Origin: Lutjanus erythropterus
Lineage: Eukaryota > Chordata > Actinopteri > Lutjaniformes > Lutjanidae
DNA: 64,000 nt
Direction of reading: 5' to 3'
NCBI GenBank assembly: GCA_020091685.1
Contig: CM034597.1
Location: forward strand, 30,864,388 to 30,928,387
The notes under the pieces are model-generated. The model was given only the letters and a program-made list of their open reading frames with translations. It ran no database searches and had not been told where the DNA came from. The position numbers and the translations under genes are program-made. The first letter of the stretch is position 1. Each line of letters begins with the position of its first letter. This document shows positions 36,209-47,370 of this stretch, one piece after another.

Positions 36209-36609
36209 AGTTGAATGATGAACTATTATCAGCTTCATCTGTTTGAATGTTCTTGACACGTTGTGACAAGTACAGGTCAGTCTAGTCATCAAAGGTAGAA
36301 TACGCAGGATTTGTCGGTCAGTGTTTGTAGAAACACTGTTCAAAATTGGCCTCTCTTCTCTGGCAAACTCAAGAGGGAGACAAAGCAGTGAATCAGAAAG
36401 AAAATGTTTTCTGGTTGTTTCACAGCGGTTTATTCTAGGGGCCTGATCAGACAGAGCACAAAATGCAGGGCATGCTGTGCTGCCTTTTTTTTTTTTTTTT
36501 TAAAAATGGAGGAGTGGCAAGCAACCACTGTATCATCTGTTCTAATCCTAACCACAATTTTACCATTAAACTCATATCTTTACTTTAATGTACATTAACT
36601 AAATATATT

Positions 36610-36860
36610 TTTACTCTAGATGGCCATGCCCTGGTCTCCAGCACCAGGTGAGCCCTGAACCATCCCTGATAAAGGCCTAGACTTCCCATGATGCACTGAG
36701 CTCCTCTCCCTCTCCATTATTACTCATATTAGTCCCAACATCCTTACCATTTCTTAACCCTGAACGTGGTTCTGCTCGAGGTTTCTCCCTGTTAGTAGTG
36801 AATTTTTCCTCATCACTGTTGCCAAGTGCTTGCTCATTGTGGGATTGGACCTTTCCCAAC
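36610..36860 (+). repeat. Dispersed teleost repeat
   Basis: Contains GTTCTGCTCGAGGTTTCT, CCCTGTTAGTAGTGAATTTT and GCCAAGTGCTTGCTCAT, words I recognise from a high-copy fish repeat whose core is unusually conserved. No coding capacity; the family name is left open. Confidence 0.6.
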
Positions 36861-36988
36861 TTCTGCCCCTTTTATCTCTTTGCTCTAATGACAATTGAGC
36901 AAACTTGGTACCTCGTTTTTTTTTACTTCGATGTGCTGAATAAGATAACCAGAATAAGATGGTTATCAGACATTGGACCTATATACAT

Positions 36989-37142
36989 GTAAAAGCAACA
37001 TATTCACATCTTAAGTTAGCTTATCTCAGCAAAACACTACCTAACTAGCCAGCTAATTTACATCATTAATTATCTACCCAGTTATCAAGTGTTTTGCTTG
37101 TATTAGTTAACTCAAGATGTAACCCTATATGTTGTTTTTACA
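36989..37142. mobile_element. Short palindromic MITE, single-unit relative of the 7242-7835 array
   Basis: Ends are inverted repeats: TGTAAAAGCAACATAT with CACATCTTAAGTTAGCT on the left, and AACTCAAGATGTAACCC with ATATGTTGTTTTTACA on the right. The interior CAAAACACTACCTAACTAGC to CAAGTGTTTTGC is one copy of the unit that is tandemly repeated at 7282-7820. Confidence 0.7.
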
Positions 37143-37454
37143 GAAAACGAGGAAAGTCGTCCGAGGTACCAAGTTTGCTCAACTGTCACTGCAGCATGAG
37201 AGCAGAAAGGGGCGGGACTTAGGAAGGGTCAATTGTTGAGTTTCTCTGAATAATATTACAGTGGAAACCTCTTGTAATGACCACATCTGTCCAGATCAAA
37301 TATTTTTTTCTTTATATTCTACACACTATCTAGTGTTCTGCTCCCTCAGTCCAACAGGACTCAGTGAAACTTGAACTCAATATGAAAAGCTCCCCTATTC
37401 TGAATAATGGAGCAAACCCTCAGAAAACATTTCCTTGCCAGTCAAACAAATGTA

Positions 37455-37605
37455 GCTGAGTAAAAAATACATTATTTGCCTCTGAGATGTAGTGAAGGAG
37501 AAGTATCAAGTTGCATATAATGGAAATATTCAAGCAAAGTACTAGTACTGCGAACATGTTCTTAAGTACAGTAGTTTAGTAAATGTACTTAGTTACCTTC
37601 TGTTG
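37455..37605. repeat. Dispersed 'TACTTAAGTACAGTA' fish repeat copy
   Basis: Contains TTCTTAAGTACAGTAG and AAATGTACTTAGTTACCTTC. The inverse end appears at 58920-58975 and a fragment at 32218-32290. This repeat is very common in fish genomes. Confidence 0.6.
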
Positions 37606-39057
37606 AGGATATGGACATCTTGAGGAGATGGAGAGCCTGGTTTATACCCGTGAGATGGTACCTTCCTCTGCTGCACTGCTACCAGGCTGAGCTTCTTGCT
37701 TCTGCCGCCGTCCTCCTTCTACTGGTTCCTCTGGGGCTGAAATGGATTCAAAATATTCAATGCAGAAGTGAAAACAAACCTCCAAAGTTCATAACATGCT
37801 CAACAGGCCTGTGCTACAGGAACTGAACTGAATTCTGGTGTCTTGTCGTGTAATGATCTTATATAATCTGGCTGAGTGTTAACATACCTCCAGGGTGACG
37901 TCCTCATGCACCACAGCAGCAGCCATGACATCCTCATCAACATGTTGGAGTTAATGAATCACAGCTGCTGGCTGAAAACCACATGACACACTTGAATAAA
38001 CCTGTGGGTAGAGTTTGAATATATGTGACTTTGTCGCCCCCCAGTGGCAGAAATTAAAGCGAACCGAAACATGTCATCAATTACATATATTTCATAAGTA
38101 TAAATCCTTTAATTATTTAATTATTTTGATAATCAATTAATCAATTTGACTAATTTTTTAAGAAAAAAGTCATTTTTTTCTGATTTCAGCTTCTTAAATG
38201 TGAATATGTTTTGGTTTCTTTGCTGCTCTGTGACAGTAAACGTTTTAGGGCTTCATTTTGGGCTTTGAGAAACGATGATTGATATTTTTCATTATTTTCT
38301 GACCACGGTGTCGTTCTCAAACAGGGATCAGAGGTCAGTAGAACTTTTGCCAGGGGGTCTGTGAAAACTCATCATCATCCCTAGCTAGGCCCATGTTGAT
38401 CTTCTTATATTTTCTAATTCAAATTTTATTTAGCATATTATTTAAAGTAATCAAATTCCACGTTTTATTTTACATACGCACTAAGAGTCTTTATTTGTGT
38501 GTAGTGGGTATTCTGTGTTGACACTAGGGGTGTTGCGATATACCGGCACTGACGATAACTGTGATATTTAAAAAGTTTAAAAAGTTTCTAATACATTTTT
38601 CTTGTGTTGCTCTTTCACATAACTAAGTAGACTGCTACATCAAATTATTCCACATGGGTTCCTGCTTTATTTTTTATCTTGAAAGAGGTCCTTGGCTGAG
38701 AAAATATTGAGAGCCTCACTGCTGGTGACTGCATTTGCACTTAAAGAAAAAGTCAGAAAAGTAGTGTTCATCTGTGAAGATTATCTTGCTCAACAAAAAA
38801 AGTTTTCTGCACTAATCCAAGATTGGGCTTTTTGTGCAGAGAACCAGAGTGATGCCAACTTCTGAATCGGCCAACAAAAATTCACCATCCCTTCATTACT
38901 CTATTGGGAATATTTCATCATGAAAGCAGTCAGATTTAAAGATTTGGGCTTTTGAAGATGATTTATTGAACGTCATGTGGGTTTCAGGGATAGCTCCTGG
39001 GCTAACAAAGTCCTTCTGGTCTGGTCTAACATGGAGGGTAGGATACAGTGGGATTCA
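37606..39057. other. Intergenic DNA between convergent rhpn1 and atpaf1
   Basis: No coding exon is seen. A fragment with TGTTGCGATATACCGGCA at 38530 resembles a fish repeat edge; the rest is unassigned. Confidence 0.5.
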
Positions 39058-39063
39058 TTTATT
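39058..39063 (-). terminator. Polyadenylation signal, atpaf1
   Basis: TTTATT on the plus strand (AATAAA on the minus strand), about 270 bases after the atpaf1 stop. A second candidate is at 38962-38967. Confidence 0.5.
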
Positions 39064-39329
39064 ATAGAACTGATCTATACTATATTATTCTTTATGCAGA
39101 ATTAAAGGCGTGTAGCAGATGTCATGACATGATCCAGTCCCAGACAGTTCATGAGAAGCTGCCGACGCTCCGTTAAATTCTTTTGCTGCTGCTGCAGACT
39201 CTATATACGGCATGAAGAACAGGCACGTCCTGATGGAAAGTGCTGAATGAAGAAGCAGATATCTCTCTGTGACTTTAAATGAAGACCAACAGTTCGTGGA
39301 AATCCAACTTCAGTCCGTCTCTCATCTCC

Positions 39330-42300
39330 CTACGATCCTCCGGGGGCGACCGCCGTCCCCAAGCCGCTCTGTTCCAGCTCTGCTATCACCAGCATGTGTT
39401 TGAACTCCGTAGGGTGGTGGTTAAATGTCTCCACCAATCGGTACGTCTCCTGCCTCTGCGTGCCGTAGAACAGCTGCACCTGATTGGCCAAGCACTGAGC
39501 CTGATGAACAGTCTGCGAGGAGGAGGAGGAGAGACAGATGGTTTAACATACAGCCAATGATTCAGTCTTTGAATCGTTTTTTTTCATTATTCTGGTCTGA
39601 TGATTGTCAAAAGTAAGTGGACACCTGAAGGTTACACCAGTATGGGATTGTTAAAAGAGTTGTCCACAGACTTTTGGCCACATGTTGAATGTTATCTGTA
39701 CATAACGGAACATGACGTGCAAAACTGTAAAACTGGTGTAGCCTGCAGCCAGTTGAGTCAACACAGGTGGAGGACTTACTATGAACTTGGGGTCCATCTC
39801 GGCAGTCATGAGGACCACGCCCTTCTCCTCTTTCAGGTCTGGGTAGTGATAAAGGATCAGCTGACTGGGGGCGTTTTCGCCCATCATCTGGATACGAACA
39901 GGGAGAGAAAACTTAAAAGCCTTTTACTGAAAGGATGAAGTTTACCAGCTGGTTGACTGTTTGAGTTTCAGGGTGACCTGCACATGAAAGCAAAGCTGTT
40001 AGAAGCTCACACAGTGTTGAACTTCCCCAGCTGCATGTGAAGTGGTTTACCTGGACGTTGATGAGGGAGGTGAAATGGAGCTCGTGTCCGGACCACTGAC
40101 CCACGAAGAACTCATAACCCTCCTTCTGAGGCAAAGCGTAGAGGAACTGAGAGAAACCACAGAGAGAGGGGTTATTATGGCGATTAGAAGAAAAAAAATA
40201 AAGAGGAAAAATACGATGCAAATTCTAGCTGGGTGATTAGAAACAGGAAAATCTAAATAATTCGGTAAATTGCAGCCATTTAGCCAAAACCTGGACACAA
40301 ACTGAACCACTGTTTGTGGTTTTAATAACAGAACAACATGTCTCAGTGTGAGCTGCAGCGATCTCACCATCTGGCAGGACTTTGATCTGCTGAAAATCAG
40401 CTCGTAAATCTGTGCCTGCAACAGAAGAGAAGACAGGTTATTGGATCATCACCGGTTGGATCTATAAAACTGTCTGTTTAGCAAAAAATGTTGCATTTAC
40501 AAGCTTCATTGTGCAAGTGCAAAAACATGGAGGAGGGAATCATGTGAGTCATTTTCAACTAGTGAATCCAGGAAAAATAAAACCTTTCAACAGCTCAAGG
40601 TTCAGGATTTTCAAGTAAGAAGGTGAGGAGATTTATATGTCCTGCTGGAACTGGAATAGCCAAAAAAAAAACTTATGGTGCAATTGCCCATCATAGATTT
40701 AAAAGGATCATGTTAACAAAAAAAGACAGATACAAACACACGAGTAAAAACGGACATGTCTTCTGCAAGGGGACCAAATTTTGTTTATTCAGTTCAAGCA
40801 TGAAAAATATGAAATGTAGAGACTCTGTGTGCAGCGTGAACATGTTCTCTGGTGTTAAACTCACCGGGATGACGGCGCTGATTGTGTCTTTGGTCGAATA
40901 ATATTTCATCCAAATCTGAGAAAAGGGGCACACAAAAGGTCAAAGCAAAGAACAGTTCAAATGTTTCGACTGCAGAACCATGAACAATGTGACTCAGCGG
41001 TTACAGGCTGAGAAGCACCGTCAAAAATCAAGAAAGCAAAACTTTATTGATGTGGTATATTTCACAATGTCCTGCACAGAGCGTGAGCTACAACAGAAAA
41101 TGCAGCAACAAAAATTATGTAGAGTTTAATATTAAAACATAAGACCTAAGTAAACACAATGAAAACAGAACCATAAGTAATACATGTGAGATAAAAACCG
41201 CTGTGAAAATTGGAATAAAAAATACAAGACCAGCAACGGCCCCCCAAAAATGAATAAGAAGTGTGAATTAAACTTAAGAAGAAAATAAGATAAAATGATC
41301 ATTAAGACCAACAGTTGATTGAGGAAAAAATGACACACGTGAATTAAAACCGTTAACAGAAGCAGGGGGAAAATAAAAACCAAACCAACCATACAAACCA
41401 GACTGAATTCAGTTTAAAACTAAACTGAATGTTTCCAGTTTTGGAGCGCAAATAAGATGATGTGATAGGATGTTCTGGTGGCTTGAGCACAAAAACTACA
41501 AGCAATTTCACCAGTTTTCATGGAGACCGAGGGAATAAGAGAGCCTGTTCCTGATGACCTGAGGGGTCGACAGCCCTACAGCTGGTTCATAACTCACAGG
41601 CCACGCCCCCCACAGACTCACCTCTGCAATCTCCTCGCCCGTCTTGTCCTTGATCATCTCCATGTTGAGGATGGAGCCCAGAGTCTGAAGAACACATTAC
41701 AGTCTGTTATCAGGGGACACTTCATCATCTTCATCATCATCATTAATTTAAAAAGTAATCAGGGCATCCCTGAATATAACCATAGAAACAGAATAAACTT
41801 AAATAGAAGCAAAAGTAATATTATGGCTGATTAAATGGCTCCTCTATTCATCTCACCTTGTTCTTTGTGAAACCTCCTGATGCTCCATCGCCGGCAGCCA
41901 TCTTGTCCCTTTTCTCCAACTACCAGGATCAAGACAAACGTGACATCACATTCAGAAACTGGGCTCAAGACGAAGGAAGAAACTAAACCAGAGAAAAATG
42001 TCTAATCCTTCATCTGACAGGAGTACTGTTTCATCCAACTACTCGGACTTAAATTAAAAAGCGCTGTAAGGTTTCCGACTTGAATTTTGTTTAAAATTTC
42101 AGAGCTTCCTGGACCCTCAGAGGACATTTTCATGGTGTTCTGATACTCCACCTCCTGCTCCATGAGCCTGACGAACTCCGCCTGCTTCGAGTGTCCGAGC
42201 ATTTCCTTCTTGGCCTCATGTCGCTTCTCCAGTCGGGTTTTGTACTCCTGCGGTTTGGCACTGAAGACAATTTAAATAAATCAGTCAAACACCAAATAAA

Positions 42301-43167
42301 GTGAGTAAAATTCAAGAGGCTAAATCCCCTTTTAGACAGTGATGAAGTTAATTGCAGCAAGAATTTACAGTTTTGGCAAATGTGACTGCCTGTTAGTGAC
42401 TGTAGGGTCTAATTACACAACAAGATTTTAAACATCCCACTGAGACTCTGCATGCAGAGTTTTGTAAGATTCTCCTGTATGTGCAGGAAAGCTACAAGCG
42501 ATTACCTTTTGGACACATCTGAAACTAAGTGACCCCCCTTTCATATCATTATCAAGCCCTGCAACGCCAAGAGCTGAGGAGCAGCTGATCCTCAGGATAC
42601 ATCACCAATTAGACTCAACCAAATTACCAAACAATTAAAACAAAATTACACCACCTGTTGGCAAACACAAACAAAAGCACAGAGCAAAATGCAGTGATAT
42701 CTGGCTCTAATTCAACAGTACACAGCAGATTATTCGAATACAGTGACTGATCAACAACTAAAAAGAACCTTGACAAAGTGCAGACTGAGTGAGCACAGGA
42801 AAACCTGGCTCCCTGCAGGGCAAAGGCTGTGCTGTCACTGTGATAATGAAAATAATCGTTAATTGCAGCCCTTTAAAAAAGATACAGCTGTTTTTACACA
42901 GTGTTTCTGTGCACAACTGGAGAATTCCCACAGGACTTTGTCCTCAGCATAAATCTGTTGTATACTTTCTTCTGTAACTTCATGCTGATGTGTCAAAGTA
43001 CAATAAACAAAAACACAAACTGGTTTGCAGCTGCAGGTTTTTAAGAATGGTGGCTGAAATAAAATACTGTGAGTGCTTCACGAATGTTCAGTCCTTCATG
43101 TCCATAACCAGTGCAGGGCATTTTTTGGAGGTAAAATAATGTCCCAAGAACTTAAAAATAATAATAT

Positions 43168-43201
<34 letters not shown>

Positions 43202-44039
43202 AAGCTTTATCTGTATACCCCTTTTCATGCCACACATAGTGCAGCTCAAAGTGCTTCACAATAAAATCAAATAAACAAAGAAAAAGAGGAACTGCTTAAC
43301 TGAATGACAAATTGCTGTAGTTTCTATGTGAACTTTGTTTTATGTCTTACTTTTATTTTCCTTTTTTTGAGAATGACCCAAAGGTTTAATTATTATGAAA
43401 AGCTCTGCTTACAAAGTAATGTTAGCCATCATATGGTGGTGATGTCAAGCGAAAAGTTAAACTACAGTATTTGTAATAAAAGGGAGGGTAAAGCGTTGAA
43501 AAATGAGTCCAAGGGCCTGGGAATAAAACCTCCATTACTAATTAATCGTTTCGGCATAAAATTTAGGTTACAAGGAACTTGTATTTAAATCAATTTCCTG
43601 AATTATTGACAGCTTCAACGACGAGTCTGCTGTAAATGTTAAACTTTTATACATGGACACGCTGTTTGACAATCTAAATGTAAACCGAATGTACAATTAG
43701 TTAATCAGAATATCGATTAAATCTTTGGCAACAGTCTGAATAGTATCTACACCTGTCGAGAAGCCACTGACTTCTAAATTACGAGACTTTTCTAACGGGG
43801 TTTCGGGTATCTCGTTGCTTCTTGCTGTTAGCTGAACGAGCCACTGACCTGCGCAGCTGCCGGATCTTGTCCTGGTACTTGTTGTAGAACGGGTTCTCCT
43901 CCAGATCCGGATCCTTCCGCACCGAGAAGGCTCGGAACTGTGACGGGACCAGCCCGGGAATCATTGTCCTGATGCCGGTGGCCCTGACCGCTAACATCCC
44001 CCGGTACAAACATGACATTTGTACCATGGCCGCCGCCAT
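39330..44039 (-). CDS. atpaf1: ATP synthase mitochondrial F1 complex assembly factor 1, complete, 9 exons
   Basis: ATPAF1 (yeast Atp11 homologue) is a mitochondrial matrix chaperone that binds the F1 beta subunit during F1-ATPase assembly. Exons on the minus strand, 5' to 3': 44039-43849, 42260-42152, 41919-41857, 41684-41622, 40915-40865, 40415-40368, 40146-40051, 39887-39780, 39512-39330. Every junction is GT-AG and keeps frame, giving 303 residues (human is 328). Family signatures: [17 protein letters not shown]-like [21 protein letters not shown]-like [54 protein letters not shown] and [10 protein letters not shown]. The basic, Ser/Arg-rich N terminus (about 1-40) fits a mitochondrial presequence. 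I chose the ATG at 44039 (A at -3, G at +4) over an in-frame ATG at 44066 with T at -3, which would add nine residues. The last residues (TAVAPGGS) differ from mammals. Confidence 0.95.
39595..39700 (+). repeat. Possible repeat end in atpaf1 intron 8
   Basis: AAAGTAAGTGGACACCTGAA and GTCCACAGACTTTTGGCCAC resemble the ends of a common fish repeat whose middle is seen at 59600-59790. Confidence 0.4.
43170..43275. repeat. (TTA)n microsatellite plus interspersed repeat end, in atpaf1 intron 1
   Basis: TTA trinucleotides at 43170-43200 are followed by AAGCTTTATCTGTATACCCC and CAGCTCAAAGTGCTTCACAA, a common fish repeat end. Confidence 0.75.
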
Positions 44040-44239
44040 CTTTCCATCATCGCTCTCGTCCAACATCTATAATAGTCCGGCGGGGAACGCTTTTCAAACA
44101 TTGGTTCCGAGCAAACTGATTGTACAGCAATTATTGCATTGATAGTATTATTACCTTATTTCTATTCTAACATATGAAAATATAAAGTTTGATCTCCTAT
44201 GTATTTGCTTTTTTCTATATAAAAATGTGAAATGTTCCA

Positions 44240-44290
44240 AAGAAGAAGAAGAAGAAGAAGAAGAAGAAGAAGAAGAAGACGAAGAAGAAA
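44240..44290. repeat. (GAA)n microsatellite
   Basis: GAA trinucleotides with one GAC interruption near 44278, followed by an A-run. Confidence 0.95.
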
Positions 44291-44535
44291 AACAAAAAAA
44301 AAAAAAACCCTTAGTACCTTATTTCCTGTTTGATCACTATTATTACTAATTATTTATTATTTATTTATTTCATTGTTATTTATTGTTGTCCCGTATTTTT
44401 ATTTTATTAATGTATTAATTTATTTTTCTCTGATATTGCTGTTCTGTTGTGGATTGTACTATACTGAATAAGACATTCACCTTTATGATTGCACTTTAGC
44501 AATATTCCTTTATGTATATTAAGTACAGTTAACTT

Positions 44536-44566
44536 CATATATGTATATATAAATATATATATATAC

Positions 44567-44623
<57 letters not shown>
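44536..44623. repeat. (TA)n microsatellite
   Basis: Interrupted TA tract to 44570, then about 26 uninterrupted TA units to 44623. It is self-complementary and could extrude as a cruciform. Confidence 0.95.
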
Positions 44624-44625
<2 letters not shown>

Positions 44626-44639
44626 CCTTCATCAGAACT

Positions 44640-45000
44640 AAGAAGCATAAACCAAATTAAACAGACCCAGAACAAAAGCCTGCATCTCATCTCTATTGAC
44701 ACTTTGGAGGGATTTTTCAGTGAATAAAGAACTAAAGAAATCTGCCACGGCTCTTGCTGTTGTTGTCCTGACAAATTCTGACCACTGGAGGTCACTATAT
44801 CTCTTCATTAAAAGCTGCCTGGGTGTATTTACATGAATTGAGTCCTCACTGAGATCTGAATCACTGCAGCTCAGCTCAGATTGACAAACAAATAAATGCG
44901 CAGATAAATACAGAAAACAATCTGCTGCAACTCTCCAGAGTCTCTTACTGAAGCTCTCATCTTTTCCTCTGTGTGTGTGTGTGTGTGCACTAACAGACAC
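44640..45000 (-). other. Unassigned open frame, probably repeat-derived
   Basis: A minus-strand frame reads through about 120 codons (44638-45003), including RYSDLQWSEFVRTTT and AVADFFSSLFTEKS. I do not recognise it. There are no splice signals or codon bias, and it abuts a GT tract and a TA tract. It may be a transposon remnant or chance. Confidence 0.25.
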
Positions 45001-45393
45001 CACGCCAGCTGTAAATTTAATGACATGTGTGTTTCCCTGATGACCGTCTGAGTGCTTCTGTGTTTACTTTCCACAGCCAATCATTTTTCAATCACTAATC
45101 AATACACAAATCAGCTGGGAACTGTTCATTGTTCACCTGGGACCCTGCAGATGATGATGGTGGCTTGTTTGTGTGTGTGCACATGAGAAATACATTTAAG
45201 CTGGCAGAAAACATTTGTTTTTTTAAAATAAGCTTATAATTACAGTGATACAACAATGTCACTGCATGTTAGACTTTTAGTTATTGTTTTAATGCAGAAC
45301 CAGAAATTATGGTAATCTTATTTTTAATTAGTTAAAAATGTGATCATAAATGTGATGTGTTTTCCACTTGTGTGTAATTTAATTTTTCTCCAT

Positions 45394-45918
45394 TTAAAGG
45401 GACAGTTCACACCCAAATCCAAAATACTTATTTTTCCTCTGGCCTGTAGTGCTGTTTATCGATCTAAATTGTTTGGGTGTGAGTTGCAGAAAAAAGATGT
45501 AAAGATGTCCGCCTTCCCTCCAGTATAATGGGACTAAATGTCGCTCGGCTTGTGGCACCAAAAAATACATCTGAAAACTTTAAAACCAGTGTCTCTTTCA
45601 AAAAGTCATGACCTGGTTACTGCAGATAATCCACAGACTTTCCTGTGAGCAGTTTCCTGTAGGAACTACTTTTTTCTCTTACAAAGAAAGTAGTTCCGGT
45701 AGAATCTACTGCAGAAAGAAAATAAGTCCTACATGAAACGGCTCACAACAAGGACTGTGGGTTATCGTAAGTAACTGGGTCGTGATTTCTGGAAAGAGAC
45801 ACTGCTGTTGAGCTTTTTAAATGTATTTTTAGAAGTGCCATCCAGTCTACTGGAGAGAATGCAGACAACTCAGAGGAAAAATGTGTATTTTTGATTTTGG
45901 GGTGAACTGTCCCTTTAA
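45394..45918. mobile_element. Palindromic (foldback) non-autonomous DNA transposon, 525 bp
   Basis: Ends are perfect inverted repeats, TTAAAGGGACAGTTCAC and GTGAACTGTCCCTTTAA. The similarity continues across both halves: CAGTGTCTCTTTC, CTGGTTACTGCAGATAATCC and TTTCCTGTAGGAACTA on the left match inverted text on the right, centred near 45690. The arms are thus about 250 bp. No transposase frame. A half copy lies at 34889-35180. Confidence 0.85.
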
Positions 45919-47150
45919 GATTGTTGTTGTTTGAATTGTTGCTTGCCTGCTAGTGCTGAATGTGTCCATCTCTATGACCTGATGTGGCCTCACAGTATTT
46001 CTGATGTGAGTCACAACCATTATTGCAGTTGTAACTGGATATTTGTTTTGTTTGTTTGTTTGCTTTTGTGCACCTTTCAAGTTAAAAGACTTTTAAAAAA
46101 GTAATTCATGGCTGTCTTTACAAACATCAATAAGTCAGATTTAGTTGATGTTTACTTGGTAGTAGTTAGTGAGTTGCAAATGTGTTGTGGCAACATTTTC
46201 ATTTACATTTGGATCACAGGTTGTGTCTCAGCTAAAGTTGTCACAGCTGAGTTGTTGCTGCGACACATGATGGTCAAGATGAGTTTCTGTTGTACCAGAA
46301 CTGACTGCACCCACTTGTCACTCTTACTTTTACACACAAATCCTCATTTTAATATATTTATTTTCCTCACCAGGCATAAACTGGGAGGGGATCATGTAAT
46401 CACCTTTGTGTGCGTGTTTGTGTGTATGTGTTGATAACTGGACCTGCATCTTGTCCAGAGCTCTCAAATACTGCTGGAGCGATCAGCCTAATTTTTTTTG
46501 TGCATATTCCTGACTGTATGCTGAAGGATCTCTGTCAAAAGAGAAAAGAGAAACAGTATAAACACTTGGTTGACTGGGAGATTAGATTAGTTAATATTCA
46601 GTAAATGAAGAATAGTAATTTATCCATGCTGATGACTGTGTGCAGTTCAGAATCAGATTGGGCTGAATTTGACAAATTTGAATTATTTATTAATGGCGTT
46701 TTACTCAATTTTGTTTAAATAAAATCAGCTGTGAAACACTGAGCAAAATGTAATTGTATTTAATAGTCAGAAATTCAGAAAATTGATAAATTAGTAAATA
46801 TAAATCAAAAGTAACAGCAAAACTCCATGTATTCCAGGTATTTTAATTTCATTTATTATGACATTATTTTTAACTTTTAGGTTTGTTTGACAAATTGTGA
46901 ATAGTTCTGTAATTTCCTGAAAAAGCAGCTGCTTATAATTCAAGTATAAATAAAGATTTTGTGAAAAAAACCCATATAAATCAAATAAACAACAATTCGG
47001 TGGGAATTTTAGTGGAATAAATTGACACTTTGCAGTTTTGTGTCATGTGGTCTGTGACTGTAAACAAACATCTCCATCCTGTCAGACACTGACCGCTTTC
47101 TTTAATCTGCTTCTGTTTCTTCTTCCTCTGCTCTCACTGACCTGCTGCCC
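45919..47150. other. Intergenic DNA, no gene seen
   Basis: AT-rich sequence without splice-supported frames or recognised repeats. Confidence 0.5.
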
Positions 47151-47178
47151 TCCTCCTCCTCCTCCTCCTCCTCCTCCT
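47151..47178. repeat. (TCC)n microsatellite
   Basis: About nine TCC trinucleotides within a longer pyrimidine-rich stretch. Confidence 0.95.
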
Positions 47179-47209
47179 GCTCTTTCTCTCTCTGCGTTCT
47201 CTCGCTCTC

Positions 47210-47370
47210 TTTGTTATGGGGGTCCTGCATGGAGGATGTATATTTTATGTGCGGCTCTGGAGGCTTTTACCATTAATTATAGAGAAACACTAAGCTCTCC
47301 ATTTGCAGGACAGATGTTATTTTTTACTTAAGGAGAGAAAGGGGACTGTTCCATAATTCAGAGGTAATCC
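47210..47370. promoter_or_regulatory. Candidate conserved noncoding element
   Basis: A complex, non-repetitive block in AT-rich intergenic DNA with homeodomain-type words (TACCATTAATTATAG) and a bicoid-type word (GGTAATCCCGC). It is bounded by simple repeats. Conservation is not testable here. Confidence 0.35.

Larger units (their letters stand above)
33795..36225 (+). other. rhpn1 3'UTR (inferred extent)
   Basis: Non-coding sequence follows the TGA at 33792-33794. Candidate polyadenylation signals AATAAA lie at 34312-34317 (proximal) and 36203-36208 (distal). The distal form would include the half transposon at 34889-35180. Confidence 0.5.

Noticed and set aside
44535..44795. Frame ending in Ile-Tyr repeats
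   Set aside because: Translation of the TA microsatellite.
45847..46080. Minus-strand 77-codon frame
   Set aside because: It overlaps the right arm of the palindromic transposon and has no coding bias.
47038..47331. 97-codon plus frame with a proline run
   Set aside because: The proline run comes from the TCC repeat and the rest overlaps a better noncoding-element candidate without codon bias.
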